This document shows, piece by piece, positions 56,924 through 64,000 of a DNA stretch of 64,000 nucleotides. The first letter of the stretch is position 1. The number at the start of each line of letters is the position of its first letter. Below the pieces are notes generated by a model, which worked only from the letters and a program-made list of their open reading frames with translations, was not told the DNA's origin and did no database searches. The stretch comes from Muricoccus pecuniae (GTDB lineage: Bacteria; Pseudomonadota; Alphaproteobacteria; Acetobacterales; Acetobacteraceae), in NCBI RefSeq assembly GCF_014199205.1, contig NZ_JACIJD010000015.1, positions 37,831-101,830 of the forward strand, read 5' to 3'. The position numbers were made by a program, and so were the translations under genes.

Positions 56924-58977
56924 TGGATGGCACCCTGCCCAAGCGGGAGGACGCGGCCGGCATCGCCGAACCGGTCCTGGAGGTGGAGGACCTCCACACC
57001 GTCTTCCTCACCGATGCCGGCCCGGTGCGCGCCGTGGACGGCGTCTCCTTCTCAGTGGGCCCCGGCGAGACGCTGGGCATCGTGGGCGAGAGCGGATCGG
57101 GCAAGAGCGTGACGGCCCTGTCGCTCATGCGGCTGCTGGAGGAGCCCGCGCGCATCATCGGCGGCACCGTCCGCTTCCAGGGGCGCGACGTCCTGGCGAT
57201 GAGCGGCGCCGAGCTTCGGGACTGGCGCGGCGACCGGGCCGCCATGGTGTTCCAGGACCCCATGACCGGGCTGAACCCCGTGGTCCGCATCCTGCGCCAG
57301 GTGACGGAGCACATGGTCTCCCACGGCCGGCAGACGCCGGCGAAGGCGCGGGTGCGGGCGGTGGAGCTGCTGCGCCGCATGGGCGTCGCGGCGCCCGAGC
57401 GCGCGGCGGCCTCCTTCCCGCACCAGTTCTCCGGCGGGATGCGGCAGCGCGTGATGCTGGCGATCGGCGTCGCCAACGATCCCGTCCTGCTGATCGCGGA
57501 CGAGCCGACCACGGCGCTGGACGTGACCGTGCAGGCGCAGATCCTGGACCTTCTGCGGAACCTGAATGCCGAGTTCGGCACCGCGATCATCCTGATCAGC
57601 CACGACCTCGGCGTGATCGGCACCGTCTGTCGCCGCGTGGCCGTGATGTATGCGGGGGAGGTGGTGGAGGAGGCGGAGACGGGGGCCGTCCTCACCGATC
57701 CGCGCCATCCCTATTCCTGGGCGCTGGTGAATGCCGTGCCGCGGCTGGACAGCCCGGCGGGCGCGCGGCTCACCAGCATCGAGGGCGCGCCGCCCGACGC
57801 GCTGAACCCGCCGCCCGCCTGCCGCTTCGTCGCGCGCTGCCCCTTCGCCATCTCCCGCTGCGGGCAGGAGCACCCGCCGCTGATGGAGGTGGCCCCCGGC
57901 CGCCGCGCGCGCTGCTGGGTGACGGCGGATGGCCGCCCGCTTCCGCCCCCGCCCGTGGCGGCCGAGGCCGCCGCGCGGGAGCCGGAGCCGGATGCGCCCC
58001 CGCTGCTGGAGGCGACCGGGCTGGTGAAGCACTTCCCCGGCGCGCGCAGTTCCTTCTTCGGCCCGCGCGCCGTGGTGCACGCGGTGAACGGCGTGGACCT
58101 CCGCCTGATCAGGGGCGAGAGCCTCGGGGTGGTGGGCGAGAGCGGCTGCGGCAAGTCCACCCTCGCGCGGCTGGTCACGCGCCTGCACGAGCCGACGGCC
58201 GGCAGCCTGCGCTTCGAGGGGCGGGACATCACCCATGCCTCCCCGGCCGAGATGCGCCCGTTGCGGCCAAGGCTGCAGATGGTGTTCCAGGACCCCTACG
58301 CGTCGCTCAACCCGCGGATGCGCGTGCGCGACATCCTGGCGGAACCGCTGATGGCGCATGGGCGCGCCGCCAACCGCGCGGAGGCGGATCGCCGCGTGCT
58401 GGAGCTGATGGGCACGGTGGGGCTGAAGCCCGAATGGGCGGCCCGCTTCCCGCATGAGTTCTCGGGCGGGCAGCGGCAGCGGATCTCCATCGCGCGGGCG
58501 CTGGCGCTCGATCCGGCCCTGGTGGTCGCGGACGAGCCCGTCTCGGCGCTGGACGTGAACGTGCAGGCGCAGGTGCTGAACCTCATGCTGGACCTGCGCC
58601 AGCGGCTCGGCCTCTCCTACCTGTTCATCGCGCATGACCTCGCCGTGGTGCGCGCCTTCTGCGACCGGGTGGCGGTGATGTATCTCGGCCGCATCATGGA
58701 GGAAGGGCCGGCCGTCGCCCTCTTCGCGCGGCCGCTGCATCCCTACACCGTCGCCCTGACCAGCGCGGTGCCGGAGCCGGGGCGGGAGCGGGTGATCCTG
58801 GGCGGCGAGCCGCCCTCCACCCTGAAGCTGCCCACCGGCTGCGTCTTCCGTGGCCGCTGCCCGATCGCCCGGCCCGTCTGCGAGGAGAGGCCGCCGCTGG
58901 CGGAGGTCGAGGCCGGCCGCCGCGTGGCCTGCCATTTCCCGGGAGAATTCGCGCCCCTGCGGGAGATGCGGAATTGA
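56923..58977 (+). CDS. Fused double ATP-binding protein, DppD-DppF type
   Basis: 684 residues carrying two complete ABC ATPase modules. Module 1: Walker A GESGSGKS (about 59-66), signature FSGGMRQR, Walker B LLIADEPTTALDVT. Module 2: Walker A GESGCGKS (about 406-413), signature FSGGQRQR, Walker B LVVADEPVSALDVN. Each ends with the oligopeptide-type C-terminal region containing Cys-rich CRFVARCPFAISRC and CVFRGRCPIARPVC, likely Fe-S or metal sites. In most bacteria these are separate dppD and dppF genes. Fusion gives one asymmetric dimeric motor. Same operon as the two permeases. Confidence 0.95.
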   Translation: MDGTLPKREDAAGIAEPVLEVEDLHTVFLTDAGPVRAVDGVSFSVGPGETLGIVGESGSGKSVTALSLMRLLEEPARIIGGTVRFQGRDVLAMSGAELRDWRGDRAAMVFQDPMTGLNPVVRILRQVTEHMVSHGRQTPAKARVRAVELLRRMGVAAPERAAASFPHQFSGGMRQRVMLAIGVANDPVLLIADEPTTALDVTVQAQILDLLRNLNAEFGTAIILISHDLGVIGTVCRRVAVMYAGEVVEEAETGAVLTDPRHPYSWALVNAVPRLDSPAGARLTSIEGAPPDALNPPPACRFVARCPFAISRCGQEHPPLMEVAPGRRARCWVTADGRPLPPPPVAAEAAAREPEPDAPPLLEATGLVKHFPGARSSFFGPRAVVHAVNGVDLRLIRGESLGVVGESGCGKSTLARLVTRLHEPTAGSLRFEGRDITHASPAEMRPLRPRLQMVFQDPYASLNPRMRVRDILAEPLMAHGRAANRAEADRRVLELMGTVGLKPEWAARFPHEFSGGQRQRISIARALALDPALVVADEPVSALDVNVQAQVLNLMLDLRQRLGLSYLFIAHDLAVVRAFCDRVAVMYLGRIMEEGPAVALFARPLHPYTVALTSAVPEPGRERVILGGEPPSTLKLPTGCVFRGRCPIARPVCEERPPLAEVEAGRRVACHFPGEFAPLREMRN

Positions 58978-59023
58978 GCGCTCTCGGGACCCCCGCCTTT
59001 TCCCGATGTGAGGGTGCCCCCGA

Positions 59024-60577
59024 ATGAGACAGATCACCGCTTCCCAGGCCGCGGCCCTGCTGCAGGACGAGGACACGCTGCTGATCGGCGGTTCGGGCGG
59101 CGGGCATGCCGTGCCGGATGCGTTGATGGCCGCCGTGGGGAAGCGCTTCCGCGACACGGGCAGGCCGCGCGCCATCACGGCCGTGCATCCGGTCGGGCTG
59201 GGGGACGGCAGGACGCGCGGGGCCGGCCACCTCGCCCAGAAGGGCCTGCTGAAGCGCGTGGCCTCGGGAACCTTCGTCAACTCGCCCGGCATCGCGCGCC
59301 TGGCCCTCGACGAGGAGATCGAGGCCTACACCCTGCCGCAAGGGGCCATGTCGCAACTCATGCGGGAGATGGCGGCCGGGCGCGCGGGGCTGCTGACGAG
59401 GATCGGGCTGCACACCTTCGTGGACCCGCGCCTCGGCGGGGGACGGCAGAGCGCCCGCGCGGCCGAGGACCTGGTCGAGCTCGTGCAGTTCCGGGGCGAG
59501 GAGTATCTCTTCTACAAGCCCTACCACGTGAACGTCGCCTTCCTGCGCGGCTCGGCGGCTGACGAGGACGGCAACGTCTCGATGGAGCACGAGGCCGTCA
59601 CGCTCGAGATGCTGAGCATGGCGCAGGCCACCCGCCGCATGGGCGGGATCGTGGTCGTGCAGGTCAGGCGCGTCGTGCCCGCCGGCTCCATCCATCCGAA
59701 GATGGTGAAGATTCCCGGCATCCTGGTGGATGCGGTGGTGGTCGAGCCCGACCAGTGGCAGACCTATGCGACGCAGGACAGTGCCGCCTATTCCGGCCAT
59801 CTGCGCGTGGCGCTGGAGGACATCCCCCGGCTGGAGCCCGGCCCGCGCCGCATCGTGGCCCGGCGCGGGGCGATGGAGCTGTTCGAGGGCGCGATCTGCA
59901 ATCTCGGCTCCGGCATCTCGACCGGCATCGCCAATGTCGCGGCGGAGGAGGGAATCCTGCGCCGGATCTGCCTGACGAACGAGCAGGGGAACATCGGCGG
60001 CGCGCCCGCCAGCGGCAACGAGGCGGGCGCCGCGATGAGCCCGGACGCGCAGGTGGACCAGCCCTACCAGTTCGACTTCTACGATGGCGGCGGCCTCGAC
60101 CTCGCCTTCCTCTCCTTCGCGGAGTTCGACGCGGAGGGGAATGTGAACGTCTCCCGCTTCGGCGGGCGCATCGTCGGGCCGGGGGGCTTCATCAACATCA
60201 GCCAGGGTGCGGGCTCGGTGGTCTTCGGGGGCACGCTCACGGCCGGCGCCGCGCCCAAGGCCGTGGAGAGGGTGGAGCAGGTGACCTTCTCCGGCCCCTA
60301 TGCCCGGCGCCGCGGGCAGCGCGTCCTCTACGTCACCGAGCGCGCGGTGTTCCGGCTCGCGGAGGGCGGGCCGGAGCTGATCGAGATCGCGCCGGACACC
60401 GACATCGAGGCGGATGTGATCGCCCAGATGGGCTTCCGCCCGCGCGTGTCGCCCGCGCTGCGGCGCATGGAGGCCGGGCTGTTCGCCGAGGGGCCGATGG
60501 GATTGGCCTCCCGCCTTCCGGCCCGGCCGCCGCGCCCGGCGCTGGACCGCTTCGCGATGGCGCAGGCCGCGGAGTGA
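59024..60577 (+). CDS. Family I CoA-transferase, YdiF-type (alpha and beta fused)
   Basis: 517 residues from ATG 59024, 46 bases after the ATPase gene. The alpha half begins with ITASQAAALLQDEDTLLIGGSGGGHAVPDAL. The beta half contains the likely catalytic glutamate in CLTNEQGNIGGAP and ends with NINISQGAGSVVFGGTL-like and YVTERAVFRLAEGG segments. Such fused enzymes (about 520 residues) move CoA between acyl groups, as in acetate CoA-transferase YdiF. In this cluster it would activate an imported acid by CoA exchange. It overlaps the second MaoC gene by 4 bases. Confidence 0.92.
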   Translation: MRQITASQAAALLQDEDTLLIGGSGGGHAVPDALMAAVGKRFRDTGRPRAITAVHPVGLGDGRTRGAGHLAQKGLLKRVASGTFVNSPGIARLALDEEIEAYTLPQGAMSQLMREMAAGRAGLLTRIGLHTFVDPRLGGGRQSARAAEDLVELVQFRGEEYLFYKPYHVNVAFLRGSAADEDGNVSMEHEAVTLEMLSMAQATRRMGGIVVVQVRRVVPAGSIHPKMVKIPGILVDAVVVEPDQWQTYATQDSAAYSGHLRVALEDIPRLEPGPRRIVARRGAMELFEGAICNLGSGISTGIANVAAEEGILRRICLTNEQGNIGGAPASGNEAGAAMSPDAQVDQPYQFDFYDGGGLDLAFLSFAEFDAEGNVNVSRFGGRIVGPGGFINISQGAGSVVFGGTLTAGAAPKAVERVEQVTFSGPYARRRGQRVLYVTERAVFRLAEGGPELIEIAPDTDIEADVIAQMGFRPRVSPALRRMEAGLFAEGPMGLASRLPARPPRPALDRFAMAQAAE

Positions 60578-61020
60578 CGGGCTGCGCGACATGCCTCTCG
60601 GTAGGGGAGGCGGCGGAGTTCAGCAGGACGATCTCGGCCGCCGACATCGCGGCCTTCGCCGAGCTGAGCGGCGACCACGACCCCGTGCATGTCGATGCGG
60701 AGTTCGCCGCGCGCACCGCCTTCGGGCGCGTCATCGCGCATGGCGCGCTGGTAATGGGCCTGCTCTCCACGGCCGCGTCGATGATGTCCCGTCGCTCGGT
60801 CGAGCGCGGCAGCCCTGGCACGCCGGTCTCCGCCGGCTATGACCGCATCCGCTTCACCCGCCCGGTCTTCGCCGGCGAGACGCTCTCGGCCCGCTACGTG
60901 GTGCAGGAGGTGGACGATGCGCGCGGCCGGACCCGCGCCGCGGTGGAGGTGGTGAATGGCGAGGGAGAGACCTGCCTCGTCGGCACGCACATCCTGGCCT
61001 GGGTGAGGGCGCCGGGCTAG
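60574..61020 (+). CDS. MaoC-like (R)-specific enoyl-CoA hydratase, second copy
   Basis: 148 residues from a GTG in the GTGA overlap with the CoA-transferase. The hydratase-2 motif is FAELSGDHDPVHVDAEFAARTAFGRVIAHGALVMGLLSTA, with Asp and His of the catalytic pair at the usual 5-residue spacing. This copy is closer to PhaJ-like hydratases than the one at 49155. Likely hydrates the enoyl-CoA formed after activation and dehydrogenation. N-terminal CATC cysteine pair is unusual. Confidence 0.9.
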   Translation: MTGCATCLSVGEAAEFSRTISAADIAAFAELSGDHDPVHVDAEFAARTAFGRVIAHGALVMGLLSTAASMMSRRSVERGSPGTPVSAGYDRIRFTRPVFAGETLSARYVVQEVDDARGRTRAAVEVVNGEGETCLVGTHILAWVRAPG

Positions 61021-61209
61021 GCGGCAGCACGGGGAAGGCCGGCCGGCAGGCGTGCTTAGCCCTCGATCTGGCGGGACTGGCGGGCCCGATCCTCCCCGCT
61101 CGGCGGACGGTGCGGGAGGCCCATGCTCCGCCTCCACGGGCCACGGGGCGGATGAGTGTCCATGTCGCGCCCTTGCCGCTACGCTCCCCTCTCCTGACGG
61201 GGCGCCCCC

Positions 61210-61635
61210 ATGACCGAGATCATCGAGTTCGGCTCGTTCCAGCTCCGCTTCCTGCGCGACAGGCACGGCACCGCCGGAAGCCTGGACATGTTCGAGCTGG
61301 TCCTCCAGCCCGAGGGGCGCATGCCCGTGCCGCACTACCACGAGGCCTGGGAGGAGACGGTCTACGGCCTGGCCGGCACGGTGAGCTACACGGTTAAGGG
61401 AGAGGCCCACGATGTCGGGCCGGGGGAGAGCCTGTTCATCCCCCGCGGCAAGGTCCACGGTTTCAGCAACCGGAGCGGTGCGGTCGCGAGCTGCCTCTGC
61501 ATCCTGACGCCGGGTGTCCTCGGGCCCGAGTATTTCCGGGAGCTCGCGGCCCTCCTGCGCTCCGGCAACCCGGACCCGGCCAGGGCGCGGGAGATCATGC
61601 TCCGATACGGCCTCGTCCCGGTGCCGCAGGGCTAG
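61210..61635 (+). CDS. Single-domain cupin protein
   Basis: 141 residues. The cupin core shows PVPHYHEAWEETVYGLAGTVSYTV (motif 1, with HxH and Glu metal ligands) and GESLFIPRGKVHGFSNRS (motif 2, His). These could bind Fe, Mn or Zn. Small cupins of this type act as dioxygenases, isomerases or mere ligand-binding proteins. It follows the catabolic cluster by 189 bases with no gene between, so membership in the pathway is plausible but not shown. Confidence 0.87.
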   Translation: MTEIIEFGSFQLRFLRDRHGTAGSLDMFELVLQPEGRMPVPHYHEAWEETVYGLAGTVSYTVKGEAHDVGPGESLFIPRGKVHGFSNRSGAVASCLCILTPGVLGPEYFRELAALLRSGNPDPARAREIMLRYGLVPVPQG

Positions 61636-61646
61636 GAGACATCCCT

Positions 61647-61671
61647 GATCCGGAAGCCCGGCTTCCGGATC
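61647..61671 (+). terminator. 11-bp perfect hairpin after the cupin gene
   Basis: GATCCGGAAGC (61647-61657) and GCTTCCGGATC (61661-61671) pair perfectly around a 3-base loop, 11 bases after the cupin stop. No T-tract follows. It probably closes the catabolic cluster. Confidence 0.7.
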
Positions 61672-61768
61672 GGGTGCCGGTGGCGGGAGTGAGAGCTGGG
61701 CGACGCGAGGCATGACCGGCCGTGGGTGCCCTGACATCCCTCGCGATTGGGGGTAGGCAGGCCGGGGC

Positions 61769-63157
61769 ATGTTCCGCCCGGATCAGGATACCCCCATGCC
61801 GCGCGAGACAGATGCCAGAGATGAGGTCGTCCGGGCAGCGGCGGAACTGGCCCGTGATGTCGCCGGGGACCTCGATGCCGTGCTCCTCACGCACTATCCC
61901 GACCTCGAGGCGCTCGACACGCTGCGGCCCGGCGAGACCGATGTCGGGACGACCCGCGCGGTGAACAGGGCCGTCGCGGCCGAGATGATCGATGCTGGCG
62001 TCGAGATTTTCGTGCAGCGCGCGGACAGGGCGGCCTTCCGGCGATGGATGCAGGAGCGGGAGGACACACCGGAGAACCGCCTGTCCTGGATCGACCGTGG
62101 CCGCCTGCTCAGGGGCGATGCAGCCCTCGCGCTGCTGGGCCTCGAGCCCGCCCGTTCGCCCGCGTCGAAGCCCCGCTTCGACAAGCAGCCCGGCCCCATC
62201 GCCGACCGGCTGCTGGCCGCCTTCGTGGACGGGGAGGAAGGCGAGATCGAGGCCCTCGCCGAGGATCTTCTCTCGGCGGGACGGGACGACGTCCTCGACC
62301 TTGCCATCCGCAAGGCGGCCGAGCGCCACGGGGACCAGAATGCGGACGAGCTCGCCGAGGCTCTTCGTTCCGTGGCGGCGGCCGATGCGGCCGGGCCCTC
62401 GGGATGGGCGGAGCTGGTCGCCCTTCCCACGGCCCTCCCTTCGGCACAGCTGCCGGACGCGGCCGCCATCGGGGACGGGCTGTTGGCCTCCGGTGCGCTG
62501 GAGAATACGGCCGAGATCCGCTTCCTGCGGGGCTGGCGCTCCCCGCAGGCGCTCGCGAATCTCCCTCCCGGCGCCCTCCGCCGCGTGCTCCTGGACATGC
62601 TCGCCGGCGAGGAGCCACGTGACCTGCCGCCCGGCGATGCGGAGGAGCTGCTGCGGGGCGGCTTCGGCGTGCTGATCGGCCTGCAGATCGATTGGGACAT
62701 ACCGGTCTGGGAGAGGATCGCCGCGCAGGGCGGCCTTCCGCTCCTCGAGGACGAGCCCGGCGGCACGCCGGAGGAGGCCCGCGCCGCTGCCCTGTTCGAC
62801 AGCTGGCGCGGGGCGGCCTTCGAGGTGAGCGGGGGCTGCGTGCCGCTGGCGCTGGTCTCGCCCTCCGAGGTGGAAGCGGAGATCGCGGACTTCCTGGACG
62901 AGGCCGGGGCACAGAGCCGTGGCATCGAGGAGATCGTCGAGCGCGTTGCCGCGGCCAGGCGCGCGGCCGGGGACGAGGAGGTCGTCTGCCGCGTCGAGAT
63001 CATCGGCGAGGGGCTGGAACTGTCACTCTACACTGAGAGGGGCCGGTTCCTCGACAGCCTTGCCCTTCCGGCGGACCGGATGCCGGCCAGGGCCGTGGAG
63101 ATGCCGAGGCTCATCGGGAGCTTCGTGCGGCTGGTCAGGGACGTGCCGGGACGCTAG
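61769..63157 (+). CDS. Unrecognised acidic 462-residue protein
   Basis: 462 residues from ATG 61769; a second ATG at 61796 lacks a ribosome site. No signal peptide or membrane helix. The N-terminal ~130 residues are helical (DEVVRAAAELARDVAGDLDAVLL). The middle has paired Asp/Glu-rich helices (ADRLLAAFVDGEEGEIEALAEDLLSAG). The C-terminal third is mixed alpha/beta (SGGCVPLALVSPSEVEAEIADFL, VVCRVEIIGEGLELSLYTERGRFLDSLALPADR in parts), which looks like a ligand or partner-binding domain. I recognise no family. Its stop codon is also the start of the palindromic element at 63155, which may have inserted there. Confidence 0.65.
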   Translation: MFRPDQDTPMPRETDARDEVVRAAAELARDVAGDLDAVLLTHYPDLEALDTLRPGETDVGTTRAVNRAVAAEMIDAGVEIFVQRADRAAFRRWMQEREDTPENRLSWIDRGRLLRGDAALALLGLEPARSPASKPRFDKQPGPIADRLLAAFVDGEEGEIEALAEDLLSAGRDDVLDLAIRKAAERHGDQNADELAEALRSVAAADAAGPSGWAELVALPTALPSAQLPDAAAIGDGLLASGALENTAEIRFLRGWRSPQALANLPPGALRRVLLDMLAGEEPRDLPPGDAEELLRGGFGVLIGLQIDWDIPVWERIAAQGGLPLLEDEPGGTPEEARAAALFDSWRGAAFEVSGGCVPLALVSPSEVEAEIADFLDEAGAQSRGIEEIVERVAAARRAAGDEEVVCRVEIIGEGLELSLYTERGRFLDSLALPADRMPARAVEMPRLIGSFVRLVRDVPGR

Positions 63158-63259
63158 AGCATTTTCAAGCCGGGTGGAATCACCCGGCGGCTCGGAAAAT
63201 GCGACAAAGCAATAGGCTGGAGCGGTTGCCGTGAGCCAGGGCGAACGGAAAACGCTCTA
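63155..63259. repeat. 105-bp palindromic element bounded by TA and TAGAGCrTTTTC inverted ends
   Basis: The left end TAGAGCATTTTC (63155-63166) and the right end GAAAACGCTCTA (63248-63259) are inverted repeats with one mismatch. Inside, GCATTTTC/GAAAATGC (63159-63166/63195-63202) encloses a perfect GCCGGGTG-GAAT-CACCCGGC hairpin (63169-63188). A second imperfect hairpin spans about 63220-63258. It is bounded by TA on both sides, the target used by IS630 elements. The left end supplies the stop of the upstream gene; the right end supplies the stop of the transposase. Confidence 0.8.
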
Positions 63260-64000
63260 TTGTCCTGATTCCGTAGTTCCTCCGATCTGCTGAGTTTGGA
63301 GGCAGAAGCGCTGGATGGCGGCGAGGATATTGTCGGCGGACTTGGTCCAGCGGAAGGGTTTGGGGTCGGCGTTGTGGGCGTCGATGAAGGCCCGGATGTT
63401 GGCCTCGAGCTGGGCTGTGGAGCGGTAGATACCACGCCGGAGTTGGCGCTCGGTGAGCAGGGCGAAGAAGCGCTCGACCTGGTTGATCCAGGACGCACCG
63501 GTGGGCGTAAAGTGGACGTGCCAGCGCGGACGCTTGGCAAGCCAGTCACGCACCGGCTTGGTCTTGTGGGTGGCGTAATTGTCCATCACGAGGTGGATGT
63601 CGAGGTCAGCGGGCACGGCGGCTTCGACCTGATCGAGGAACCTCCGGAACTCGCTGGAGCGGTGCTTTGGGTAGCAGCGGCCGATCACCGCGCCTGTTGC
63701 GATGTCGAGCGCGGCAAACAACGAGGTCGTGCCATGGCGGGTGTAATCGTGCGTCCGGCGCTCAGCCTGGCCGGGGCGCATGGGCAGCAGAGGCTGGGTG
63801 CGGTCAAGCGCCTGGATCTGGGACTTCTCGTCTACGCACAGCACCAGGGCGCGTTCGGGCGGAGCCATGTACAGCCCGACGATGTCGCGCACCTTCTCGA
63901 CGAAGAGCGGGTCGGTCGAAAGCTTGAAGGTCTCGCTCCGGTGCGGCTGTAGTCCAAAGGCTCGCCAGATCCGATGGATCGTGGAGGGCGCGTATCCGAC
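63257..64000 (-). mobile_element. IS630-family transposase, C-terminal part (runs off right edge)
   Basis: The reverse strand is open from the window edge to a TAG at 63257, 247 residues without a start, so the N-terminal DNA-binding part lies outside. The DDE catalytic core is complete: Asp in [15 protein letters not shown], Asp in [14 protein letters not shown] and Glu in [25 protein letters not shown] and [12 protein letters not shown] fit IS630-type elements, which move into TA sites. The ORF looks intact within the window. Its adjoining 105-bp palindrome carries TA-bounded inverted ends and may be one end of the element or a related non-autonomous copy. Confidence 0.92.

Noticed and set aside
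1..64000. CRISPR arrays, tRNA or rRNA genes, riboswitches
   Set aside because: No regularly spaced identical repeats with unique spacers, no cloverleaf with TTCRA-type arm and no rRNA-like conserved blocks were noticed by eye. A covariance-model scan would be decisive.

Overview
The window is very GC-rich, densely coding bacterial chromosome. It has outer-membrane biogenesis genes (an lptE-like gene, an LpxH-like hydrolase, a porin), a PmtA-like phospholipid methyltransferase, a cyanide-insensitive type cytochrome bd oxidase, a DUF3576 lipoprotein, an acetoacetyl-CoA reductase and a Bug-family solute receptor. Together these point to an alphaproteobacterium, most likely of the Acetobacteraceae/Rhodospirillales (Roseomonas-like). 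That placement is inference from gene content and composition. I saw no tRNA, rRNA, CRISPR array or replication origin.

Layout. 0-7 kb: a partial GAF sensor gene, a PRC-barrel protein, a compact envelope-lipid operon (LpxH-like hydrolase, glycosyltransferase, phospholipid methyltransferase), a lipoprotein, an Old Yellow Enzyme reductase and an alpha/beta hydrolase. 7-16.6 kb: a two-gene unit of a membrane kinase-like protein with a degenerate catalytic loop and a secreted MORN-repeat protein; several small secreted proteins and lipoproteins; a PAP2 phosphatase with an AmpG-like permease. 16.8-20.3 kb: three genes joined by 4-8 base stop/start junctions, encoding a CHASE2 membrane protein without an output domain, a small secreted protein and an M48 lipoprotein metalloprotease. 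20.4-28.6 kb: small stress-type proteins, a creatininase-family hydrolase, a lipoprotein and lipase, the cydAB operon with a 34-residue third gene, a MocR-type regulator and a DUF983 protein. 28.8-38.8 kb: MscS channel, then leuS-lptE-holA, a PRC-barrel protein, a DUF3576 lipoprotein, a major porin with an excellent intrinsic terminator and a palindromic upstream region, and a thiE-like gene. 38.8-44.3 kb: yggS and methyltransferase, an EamA exporter, a holin-like membrane protein, a duplicated YciI protein, phaB and small ORFs among short repeats.

44.4-61.6 kb is the main accessory region, a catabolic/transport cluster: guanine deaminase-like and Bug receptor genes; acyl-CoA dehydrogenase, SDR and MaoC genes; a Gfo/Idh and AroE-like pair; a family-5 ABC solute receptor; a D-2-hydroxyacid dehydrogenase and enoyl-CoA hydratase pair; two permeases and a fused double ATPase; a CoA-transferase and a second MaoC; and a cupin. 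The genes form short units with 1-4 base overlaps that alternate strands. Read together they suggest uptake of a small organic molecule, CoA transfer, and a beta-oxidation-like turn. No thiolase and no dedicated regulator is visible. The window ends with an unrecognised 462-residue protein, a 105-bp TA-bounded palindromic element and an IS630-type transposase running off the right edge.

Gene starts were chosen by Shine-Dalgarno position, signal peptides and overlaps. Several are GTG or TTG.
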